The position numbers and the translations under genes are program-made. Source: Ignelater luminosus (taxonomy: Eukaryota > Arthropoda > Insecta > Coleoptera > Elateridae). From it: a DNA stretch of 64,000 bases. The notes beneath the pieces are model-generated. The model was given only the letters and a program-made list of their open reading frames with translations, made no database searches and was not told the DNA's origin. Location of the stretch: positions 1 to 64,000 of the forward strand of contig VTPC01000402.1 of assembly GCA_011009095.1 (NCBI GenBank), given 5' to 3'. Below are positions 25,201-37,200 of the stretch, in pieces. Numbering within the stretch: position 1 is the first letter of the stretch; every line of letters begins with the position of its first letter.

Positions 25201-28200
25201 CTTGGCAAAGGCAATAATACTATGCAAGACCTAGTAGTACTTGAAATCTAGCAGTACTAAAAGACAAGACTTTTCTAAGGTCTTACCTAAGTCTTGCTAG
25301 TTTCTGCGTTAGTATTATCAGCTTCTCTCAAATACTTTCAAGTACTGTCATCAGTGGAGGACCGTTTGACAGTGGTGCAATACCAAACAGTATTTAACAG
25401 CACGTTGCATTTGAGTCACACGGGCACTGTCAGATTCTGGGTGTGTACTGCGAGATCCCTCTAGATCCCACCTTAGCAGTGCTGGCTCCTGCCTTTTCAC
25501 TACCAGGTTCTGATAATTACTTCCAGATTTTGTCAAATATTTTCAAAGCCTACCAAGTACATTTTAAATCCTGTTAAGACTTTGTGCTTAACTACTTAGT
25601 AGTTCTGTCAATTACTTCCAAGTTCTACCAAGCACTGCCAGATTAGGTTCTGTCAAAATTTGGTACACCTAGGCTAAAAATTTCTTGACAGTGATACAAT
25701 ACAATAGTACTTAACAATACTTGACAGTACTAACGCAAGATATAGTAGTACTTTATAAACATGGCAGCAGTTACGGCAGGTCTTAGCAGCACGTTTGTAT
25801 TTATTTTTTTTCGTGTGCATTTTATCCATTGCCTTTTTGATCATACCATATCTGTCTGCACTTTAAGATTCGTAAGGTTGTATTGTCATTCTATTTTCTA
25901 ACCTTGATCTAGTAACGTTTGAACTGTAATTTCAAGGTTTAACTGTTTATTCCTTCTCTTTTTTTCGAATCATTACCGCATTTATTTGGCTCAAACTTAA
26001 TATACATCATTCGTTTGGAATCAGATCATAAAACCACAAGAGGATACTTGAGACAGAAGTATATCAAGATTCTTTTGCAATGAGAATTTAACTTACAATC
26101 TCTTAAATGAATACTTTGATTACCAACGGTTTTACTTCAATCTGCTTATTTCTATTACCAACAGTTGGCTTGAAGAGCACGCATGGGACATTTTAACTCA
26201 AAGATCTTTTAACTATAATTTTTCCTAACTTGACTAATCTTATTCTCACTAACAAATTTGGAGGTCGACTTGTTTATTTTGTTTTACATGTTTGGTATCA
26301 CTCTATTTAGATATTTCTCAAGTTAAAGGCTGCAAAAACTTTATGCGTCTCAAATATCTGGAAGTACCTCTAGGACTTTGCAGCTAAAGAAAATTTGGAG
26401 ACTTTGTAAGAACTTGAAAGAATATTAAGGTTCAGTGACCATAAGGATCCGAAAGATCTCTAGGGTTTTACAAGAAACGTGTTCATCCATGAAAAAGGCT
26501 TATGAAAAAACGAGAAACTTCCAAAACTCCTGTAGAATGTTGTTCTAATGAATAATTGTCATGCTTAATTCTGTCTTTCTGTAGCGTGTCAGAAATCGAG
26601 TTCCTTTACGATGAGTCGGCTACTGATTTTAATTTTTGGGGACTGAGAAAACGATGAATCTGTGACCATTGAGGCAAATCCTAAATCGAGGTTAAGGAAG
26701 TTTATTCTAATGAAAAAACAAACAAGCAAAAGTTTGTAACCCAATTGCAGTGATCTTCCTTTGCAAGTGGAACAAACAAGAGAAGCCCTTTCAAGAATAA
26801 CAACAAAAGCAGCATTACATTACAGGCAGCATCCCTGTTTTTAGTGGAGAATTATTACATGATGCTGTGAACATACTGACTGAAGTTCTAAATCTCTTTT
26901 AAATTATCGTCTTTAGAATCTTAATGTATGCGATCCTGGGATCTATTAATAAATAGATAATTATAATACACCATATAAATTTAGCTACCCGTATCTCCCA
27001 CACCCTTTATTCGCAAGGCTGTTGATTCAACACACTTCTCTAATATAACATAAAATTTATTGGAACATGTGACGCACGTCAAAATCCTAATTTAATTCAA
27101 ACTCATGTATCGACTTGTTATTGAAACGAAAACTTGATAATGATTTTAGTGGAAAATATTTTCGGAAGTTTTTGTAAAGTTGGGGTGGGCTTTTTCCATT
27201 AATACTGTATAAAATTTATTTGTAATACAAAAAATTATTAAGCTGTAGTGTGGAATTTATTGATATTATTTTGTATTTCATAAATATTCATGTGTTTATT
27301 TTCCACGTTCTGTATTATATAACAAGTTGTAACTGTTATATGTACTTATGAGGAGATATATTTAAATAAATAATAATTTACTTATATGAATTATCTTTCA
27401 GACAATTCGACACTTTCGGGTACAAGAGGACCTGATTGACCTGATTATATTATATAAATTAACAGGTTTGGCGATTTATTAGTAAACGGTACATGGCAAA
27501 ACGTTGATGAACTTATTTAAGTTAATCAAGCAATGAGGATGTTTGATCCACTTTCTTAATATTATGTCTATAATAGATTACGTTAGGATGTGACATAACA
27601 TACTGAAACTAGAATATATTGTAACGTCTTTAATAAAACGTTTATTTATTTTTAATATTTATTTCTACCAAATTTACTGATTTATTTATTTCCAGAGAAT
27701 AATTTATTTATATCACTAATTACACATTTATTTATCCCCGAGCACAATTCATTGCGTAACTATTCTCTCCATTCCCGCTTGCCTTCATATATCTTCTCCT
27801 TGTTTCTCTCGATGAACCTAGAAGTTTCGCGCCTTTTCTCGCATATTCGACAGTCGTAATGCCTAGAAATTCGAGTCTTCTCTGGTATATTCGATGCACT
27901 TTTTGGTAGCTCGTTACACTATGTACTTTCTTTCTAGAAACTAGACCTTTGACAGTTTTTCAGTATTGAGTCTTATGACGGAGTAAGAGGATGGATTATG
28001 AGACTATGAGACTTTTTGCATATATTTTGAGATAATAAACATCAATCCATAGTAGTGTGCATGAAAATAACTCCCACTGGAGTTTCAGTTATCGTAGGTT
28101 TAAGTTGAATGAAAAGAGGACTACCTTACAAGGAGATGATCTTTTTTTAAATGAAAGCTTCTCTGTATGAACAAATCGTAACATCTACCCTGACTATTAT

Positions 28201-31200
28201 TATCATTAATTACGCTATTTTGATTTGCTATTGTTACTGTTATTATAATTTGTAACCAAATTTTATGTAAAGCAATTAATGTACGGAAACGGCTCTAGAT
28301 GTATTGTTGTTATAACGTTATAAGGTTTCTGGTAACACACGGTAAGTTTTATGCTTTCACTCGTGTCAGCTGGTTTTACAAATTAACTGCAAATCTCCTA
28401 TTAGCATAAGGCGATGATATAATAAATAATAATAATAATATGTATAAAACAAACTGTTGTAGTGACATCATTTGTTACGTCATCATAGAAACTATTTTTC
28501 TTTGTTTAGTATAATAAAGTAGATTTCAGGATTAATTATATTCTTATTTCTTAATTGAATTGTGATTAATTTAAATTCCACTCAAGTTTTGATGATGTAA
28601 GGTAAGCACAGATAATAGAGTTCCTGTGATGATTTGGTTTAAAGAAAAATAAATTTTCTAGAGGGAAGTTGAATTGTTTAACAATCATCGTTTACAAAAT
28701 AAATTCAATTAATTATAAGACTCATAAAAATTAACGTTGCGACTTTCTAGCAGTCTAGCAGTCATCAAGTAGGAGAACAGTTGTCTTATTAGTTGTGATA
28801 GTACCACTTCACTTGTTATTTAAAAAATACATGAATTCGCGGGACGACAGCAAATTCAAATAAGTGTCTGAAATTAGACTAATGATATGAAGAAACCAAA
28901 AGCAATTTAAGGAAAGATAAAAAAATTAAAAGTGGTAATATATGCGTACACTGAGAAAGATGGTTATCCAATAGTTAAAAAATTGATTTGCTTGAACCCA
29001 TTCAGTAACTACAAAATGCTTGTTAATATTGAATAACTATCTAGCTATTAGATGGTTTCACGCATAGAAGAGTTGCAGTTAATAAGTCTTTTTTATTATC
29101 AAAATATTTTTCAAGAAAACTTGTTAATTTTAATTTTTTACGGAGATTGATGAATATAGTCTTAATGCAGTGTAGTGTTTCATTCTTTTTGTATGCTATA
29201 TGTAGTTGCTTAAGTTAGCGCAAAGAACCGTTGAAGTTTCCCTTTCTAGTCATTACTTCTAAATGACTTTATTTTGTAAATATTAAACAATTTCATATTG
29301 TTAGGTTACGTTTGAATGTTGACTTGATGCTAATCCCTCTTGTTGGTCAAATTTAAAATTAACCCTTCCCTAGATAATTTATTGATTCTTTTTTCTATTC
29401 CCACCTAAAATTATTATTCTTATCAATTATCTAACAATTTTAATTTGAATTAAAATTCCACGTGTAGTTTAAGTAGCAGTTGCATATTTGAAATCCTGTG
29501 CGGTGATTTTTCCATTTTCTTGTACTCGTTTTCTATAGCATTTAGTCACATTTAATCATCAATATTTGAGACAGAACGTCCGTTGTGTTCTGCATTCTAA
29601 AGGGTTTTCCAATAAGAGGTGTTATTTTGATATTCAAAGAAAAGTGCCATTTTTTAATATAAATGATCGGATGTTTATTTCATTATAAAGAGGAAGGTAT
29701 GCCGTTAATAGTGGAAAATAACATCAGGCAAATGACCACCACGACCACGCTTACAGGACAATATCCTTTTCATGAAATTTTCCATAACCAAATCGCAAAG
29801 TGGCTGCCCTATGTCCTCGATAGCCTCACGAATTCCATCTTTGAGGTCTTGAATCGACGCTGGGCTGTTGGCGTAGACCTTCTCTTTCACGTGGCCCCAA
29901 AGAAAGAAGTCGCAAGGTGTTAAATCACAAGATCTCGGTGGCCAATTGTGATCACCTCTTCGAGAGATAACACGGTCCGGAAACTTTTTCCGTAAAAGAT
30001 CAATGGTTTCGTTGCTTGTGTGGCACGTAGCGCCGTCTTGTTGAAAGTAAACGTTGTCCAGATCAATACCATCCAATTCCGGCCATAAAAAATCGTTAAT
30101 CATCTCTCGATAGCGCAATCCAGTCACCGTAACTGTTGCTCCAGCCTCATTTTCGAAAAAGTAAGGTCCAATGACTCCGCCGGACCATAAACCGCACCAA
30201 ACAGTCACACGTTGAGGATAGAGAGACTTTTCAACAATAACTCTTGGATTTTCTGAGCCCCAGATCCGACAATTTTGCTTGTTGACGAAGCCACCGAGGT
30301 GGAAATGGGCCTCATCACTCAAGATGATTTTTCGATGGAATTCTGGATCATTTTCATGCCTTTCAACGACCCAATCAGCAAAGACACGACGTTGTTGATG
30401 ATCGGCCGGCTTGAGTTCTTGTGTTAACTGGACTTTATAAGCCTTAAGACCCAAATCTTTATGCAAAATACGGTGTAATGACGTTTGTGGAATGGCTAAT
30501 TCCAAAGAACGACGAGGAATGGACAAACCTGGGTTTTCTTTAACACTTTCGGCTACAACAGCAATATTCTCGGCTGTTCTTGAGCGACGTGCACGGGTTT
30601 TATTCTTCACATCACTAACTTGTCCCAAGAGCTCGAATTTTTTCACCAATTTCTGTATTGCGGTCCGACAAGGTGCTTCACGGTGACCCAAAAATGTTCG
30701 AGTTTTACGAACCGTCTCTGCCAAATTTTCACCATTTTTATAGTGAATTTTAATAATTTCAATGCGTTGTTGAAGCGTGTATCGTTCCATATTTATTAAT
30801 GGCGTAGTTTCTACTTGTCAAATGTCAAAAAATGATAGCTTCAAAAGTGACATCTACCGAAATAGCGGGCTATTCAAAATAACACCTCTTATTGGAAAAC
30901 CCTTTATTAGTTTCCCTGTGCTTTTTGTGTGATTTTCTCTGAATCTGTAAGGTAAAATAGAAATTTATAAAATTAATTATAAATTAATTTATCAATTATA
31001 CTTGATTCGTTTGGTTGGTCAATTGAAATCCATATTGCCGACTTTGGTGTATCTTAACTTGTAATTTGGAGAGTAGATTTAAATTTCACATTTTCTTTAC
31101 ATCTAATGCTTATCAATTAAAATTTATTACGAAAAGTCGAAATTCTGATAATTTGGACCATTGATATCACAGGCCAATAATTGGATTTCCAGAAACCTGA

Positions 31201-34200
31201 ACACTGACCTGAATTTAGAAATAAAAAACTTAGGTGCATAGTGCTGCAATTTATTAGTTGAACCGTGGAACAGTAACTTTTGAGTTTTTTGTGTTTTAAT
31301 GTTACTCTCTACCACAGTTCGTTATGAATTATGATTCTACTGCAATAGCAGATAATAGATGTGTGTGAAACAGTGAGTTGTTTAAACAACTGTTATTTTG
31401 GCGATGAAAATGATGTCGTTGTTACAAGTTTTGTAGTAGGATGATCGTTGATTGATAACTAACTAATTTTGTGTTACAATTTTTGTATTTTATATTTTTG
31501 TAATAAATTGTATTAAGATGACTCTGCATTTATTATTATTATATGTAAACCATTACGATTATAATACTGATCTGTACCACTATTAAACAGTTTTCTTGGT
31601 GATACATACCATAATGAAAGCCCAATGAGCATTAATTGTAATAATGAACCGTTTTAAATATTATTGATAGGTGGTATAATAATTTTAGTATTCAACTTTC
31701 CTGTAGTAATCCATACAGGTTCTTGACTGGATGGGTACTAAACGTACTTGGTTCTGTTTTTGTTTACCTATAGATTCCTGTTCTTATACTGCATGGATTA
31801 CCTATAATAGGATTGTCCGTATTTTTATCCTAGCGAGGTTTATCAGTGTGTTATGTTGATCTTCTATCCATTTTCTCACTTGCTTACGGACTGTACTTTT
31901 TAGTACTCCCTAAACTGGTTCTGGGCCAAACTACGGTGTTTATGATACCCTCTTATCCAGTTTATCAGTTTTTTCATTGCCTTCGATTCCCCAATATTCT
32001 GATATCCAGATTAGTTTCACTGTATTCTGGTCTGCCAATCTCTTTAGTTCTTCAAGGCATTCCTGTAAGTATTTGAACCCGTTTGTTACTACAAAGCCTT
32101 CTCTTGTTTTTCTGCTGTTTGTTTCTTATTTATCTGTCCATGTTTCTTTTCACCATTCTGAGTATCTTATTTTCAGTTGCAAAATTAGTGTCAATTTTCA
32201 ATCAGAATTTATGTATTGTAAGTTACTATATAGATTTATCATCTTTCTCTTGTACCATAGCAATCACAAATGATCATGCGTAAACTAACTGATTTTGCCA
32301 AAGATTCCACTACTCTTATCGATTATACTAGTGGCATTATTTAATCATATGCTTGCCGCGCCGAACAGATAGAGTAATCACGTGCAATTCTCGTGATATT
32401 CCCAAAAAAGGGAAGATTTCCTCAAGTTACATCATCTGTCTTGTAAACAACTTATCAACTTGAGAAAACTTTTCCTTTTTTTTGGGAATATCGCAAGAAT
32501 CTGGGACGGCATGTATAGATATCATCAGCTATCTTGTAATTAAACTAAAGGTTTGAAGATTTTTGTTCTGCCTTGTTCTATTGCAGTACCACTGTCATTT
32601 CTAGAAAGCCTGAACAGAAGACTAGTGAATTTAATTTTTTCATGTTGCTAGTGATTTAAAAACCTAAGGATGTATGTTTTATCTATACGACGATGTTGTT
32701 ATAGTACTTACCAATGAGTATCATGAGCATCACAGTTAAACTTGAAGTCGAAAAGTTCCAACTTTGTTCGCACGTTTATAAGTAAAACTTTTGAAACTAA
32801 GTCTCCTTGCATCTGGACTTAGGCTTGCTCGTTGGTTTACAAAATCTACATGACTTTATGGTCTTAATTAAATTAAATTAAACTTATTCCTGGAGTTAGC
32901 GCTTCTAGTGACCATTTGCAACTGGAAAATATCTTCTTTCATAGATTTTCATAAATGGAGCATTGCTCTGAAAATGAAGTGAAGTCCTTCCAAATAAGTG
33001 AAAATGTCCATTACGCTTATAAAAAGGCATCTTTTTACGATAATGCCACAACCTAAACTTAAAGCATCACTGTCTTATGTAGACTCAAAGATGTCATGTA
33101 GGTCTTTCGTAAAAGGTCGAGAATTTGCTAGGACTCTTTTACATTTCTTTTTTAATTTTAATTATATTAAAACTCTCATATTGTAAGGCCGTCTAAATTC
33201 CAGCAACTCAGTCCCGTAAAATATTTATATGATAAAGCTAAACCAATAGATGAAGCACTTGAACAGTTTAGTAGCTCCACTTTACTTTTGCAGAATTTAG
33301 CTATGTGTCAGTTGTAGTTAATGTTCGAGTCCGTCGCACCTTCTCTAGTTGATTTATCATAAATCCCTAATCTAGTTCTACCAGCACGGGACAATTAAAC
33401 AAACCAAAGGTCTGGTAATAGGTATTTTGTTTTAGTGTGTTTAACATTAACAGATGTTGGAAATCATACGTATACCGATGATTATATCGTATAATTCATT
33501 ACAGTAGTAATTAAGCATTTTACATAGTTACCACGTATTAATAAGCGATTATACCCTTGACGACGTGATATAATCACTTTGGTATTACCGTTGCTGGTCC
33601 GTAACAAAACAAAATACAATGCAAAATCCAAATCTAAGGCTACTACTTTTAGAATGGATTACAATTGTTTTGTGTTGTTTTTATTTTTATTATTATTTCA
33701 GAACACCACTCGTCCTCGGACTCTTGGTGTTCCGAAACAATACGTTTCGTGTTCAATACTGAATACACTTGTGATATTATTACTGATAATGCTGCTGATA
33801 GTTTCACTAGCCCGAATTTGATGTATAATTTTACAATTAAGTTCTTTGATTTAGAATTTCACTTATTAATTACAACATTCTTTCTAGGCTCATTTTGATA
33901 GTTATTGTCTACATAAGATACTACGATTACACGTGGGAATGCACAAAAGGTGGCGAATACGTCCGTACCTACATACTAGGGATGATGTCGCTTTTAGCCG
34001 TCGTTATCGTTGTTCTTATTGCCCTGGTTAACAGAAGCTCTCAGGGCTCTATAACAGAAGTAGAAAAAAGAAGGCACGTGCCTCCTATATTACTATTGAA
34101 AGTATTCCTTATCATTCCCGAAACCGTCCTGAATGTATTTGGAACGATGTGGGCATTCTGTGGGGATGTAGTTGTTTGTCAGCAAGAACATTTTTCCAAA

Positions 34201-37200
34201 ACAGTAATCGAAGGTAATAATGTAAATTAGAAAAAAGCTAAAATTAATGTAACGTGATTTTCTTTTGTTTTTAGCTCTAGCTATATTTAATTGGGCTCTT
34301 TTTGGCCTTGCCGTATTTGGGTTAGCCCTTATTTTCGATCCTCTGGGTTCTAAACGATATCACGAGGTTCAAGAAACACCAGGTGGAGGCGAATCTCTTC
34401 GACATCGTAAAGTTACAAGTATTTGGCAAAGGCGATTTCGATGGGCTTTTTGTTGGTTGAGATCTGACGAACACGGTAATGAAGCTTTTCGGCAGGTAGC
34501 TGCACTTTTAAGCGATCTTTTTCGTAGTACCGATTTGGTTCCTTCTGATATATTAGCCGGATGTATTTTACTTCGAGTTAAACAGAAAAGAGAAACGAGA
34601 GAAATGAGAAGGATACAAATGTTAGCTGATGATGAACCTAAATATACTTGTGGTAAGTTGATACAAACGAATTAATTTTGCTTCTAGGATGTTGGAAATA
34701 TTCTTGTATTTGTAGATATTAATAGGGTGTTTGCCGTTGCACCTAGATGGATGAATCTGGAAAATGCCCGTCATTTTCTTCGGTTATCCATAGCCGCTTA
34801 CGGTTGGCCTTTTGTGATGTATCGTCATTGTGTAACTGGGATCTGTCGTCTTTTGGGTGAAATAACTTGTTGCGCGTGTTTTAGAAGCAAAACTAATATG
34901 GTAATTGATGATAACTGTTGTTTATGTCATCTTGCTGGTGTAAAATATATCTCTAAGATACGACAAGAGGACATTTTATTTGCGTCATTTCGCAATCACG
35001 TATTTGAGGTAAGTGCACTTGATTTAATGTAGATTTATTGTCAATTTACCTAATAAAGTAATAATATGCATTTTTTATCATATAACGATGCGAAAATGAT
35101 TGCAATTTGAATTACGTGGTGTCATGACTTGTGTTTTGTTAGTTGTGTAAACAGATCGTAAATTATCATTGGAAAAACCTGCACATAAAGTGAAGTGTTA
35201 ATGAAGATTATAAGAATCAATATCTACCTGATGTATCAACTGAATTAGTTGAAAGTTTTATAAATAAACAAAATTAGGAAAACCACGAAATTATAAGCAA
35301 GGTCATATGAATCATATAAAAATATAAAATAAGACGTATAATCTAAAAACAAAGAAACAATAACAGTCAGACAGCTATTTCGATCTTGTTTGATTTCACA
35401 ATTGATTTGCCTTTTTCGGGCATCCTTGACATACACAGTTCATGATTTTACCACCACCATGCAAGACAGAGTGGACTCTATAGCCCAAAACAGAGATCGC
35501 TACAAGCCTTATGCATCAGTTTTCTGAACAACAAAACACTTATTTTCCAGAGTTCTTTTCCAACTTCTCGACCTACTTACTACGTTGCCTGCGAAAATGT
35601 TTTGTCTCATCTGCGTAGCAGAGTTCTTCATCAAGGAGAAGACTTTGATCAGAAGAGCTCTTCTTCTGGAAGGCCTTCGGCTGACCACTATAATTGTCAA
35701 CAGCTACTGCGGCTTCTTTCTGATTGGCTGAGAGTCAACCTGAGCAGTCACGCTTCCTAGATCTCACGAAAATTACAATTGAGCCTCTTCTTATCAATCT
35801 AGATTGAGGAGATTTATGACAACCTTATGCGGCTTCATTCGATCATCAGCAAGGCTCTTAACCTACATAGATTCGTGCTCGCCACTATGTTTGACAAAGT
35901 GCGAATCTTCTTAAAAGCTTTTTAATGCTAGTAGTTATTTCAGTTAGAGAAAATACTTTTTTCGTACTTCTTTTACTCACCACCAACTCCAGGTCCGAGT
36001 GGTTTGATTTACTACTATTTTATTTATTTTGTATTGCCACGATATCCCACACCTCTGATTCCGCGCTATGAGCATCATTACTTTCCTCTTTGTCGCCTTC
36101 AGAATTCTGTTCTCGACCTCAGCACCCAGGTGATTTTGTTCAGATACCCTCACAAGACGAGGAAGGGAAACCTCTTCGAATGTAACATCCTCTTATAAGT
36201 TTGGGACATTTCAGCTGTATTCCACTACCATCTATCTGAAGCCGATATAGTATTCGAAAACCTCCTGTTGGGTAACAAGTTTCTCTTTCTTCTTACGTGA
36301 CGGCATTTTAGGTTTTCGTAGTAAACCTTTGTACATTGCGTATATAAGCTATAGATTCATCTGCTTTGAGGCTGCCGCGCCCAGCTTAATGGAATCAATG
36401 CACAAAAAGGACAGCGTGTTTTGATTAACCAGAAAGCGACTCAGGAGAAAATTTTTAAATACCATTCCGTCACGTTCCTCGTACATATAGGATAGCAATC
36501 CAAGTTTCCAAGCTTGGTGCCCTGAATAACTCAAAACGTTGTCTGTTCCCCTTAACTGTTCTCTAATCAGCAGTTTAAGTTTCCAAGCCAAATACATCAT
36601 TTCGCTCCATTTCGCGCCAAGACCAATTTTCGAGACGTGCTCAGAAAAGCAAAACAAACCAAAGATGCAACTGTGCTGGGTTGCAACATACTCGTAGTAG
36701 AAGTGATTTGATATCCATGGTTGCCTTTACGTAAAAGTAACTTTGCACAAACTTCTTCTGGGGTAATATTAATTACTCAAAAATCATTGTGTGGCCCATA
36801 GAAGTTTTCTTTCGTTCAGTCTCTTCATAATTCCATACCATAATAGCAAATCATTTTTTCCCAGGCTATGGTTTGATGTCCAAACTTTTGTTCCATACAT
36901 CATGTTATTTTTATCAAGTTTATCAATGCTTGTATAAGTTAGTCTCAATTTCTGTATTTCTGTTGTACAGTTGCTGGGAGCACTTTCCTTAACCTAAATC
37001 TGTTTGACAGTAGAACTTTTCTAATTTTATAGATTTGAGGCTGACATCACCTGTTGACCTTTTGCCTTGAAATTCTTAGAAACGGTCTCGGTTCATGTCG
37101 AGCGAAATTTCTTTTTGTTACTATCTCACAAACCAGACGAAGTGCAGATATGGTTGTTTTACTCCGTCGTCCTAGTTTTATCTATCTCTGTTTGGAAAGC

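Larger units (their letters stand above)
22209..33887. other. DAGL-beta intron 1 (11.7 kb)
   Basis: It begins GTAAGC and ends TTCTTTCTAG. It contains a (GAAT)n run, the AGTACT-rich array, a candidate solo LTR, the DD41D mariner on the opposite strand, an RNase H relic and a hairpin. The remaining parts (22510-23870, 25800-27600, 27920-29597, 30907-31690, 32505-33887) are AT-rich and show nothing I can name. Confidence 0.8.

Noticed and set aside
23880-25790. Array considered as CRISPR-like
   Set aside because: The repeats are not uniform, the spacers are not of constant length, and the locus is eukaryotic intron sequence.
29663-30686. Short + strand frames at 29663-29923 and 30492-30686
   Set aside because: They lie antisense to the intact transposase and are shadows.
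31846-32283. Three overlapping + strand frames with hydrophobic peptides
   Set aside because: They are antisense to an RNase H relic and have no family signature.
33579-33898. 80- and 77-codon frames just before lipase exon 2
   Set aside because: They are intronic; the conserved N-terminus is at 22114 and joins at 33888 in phase.
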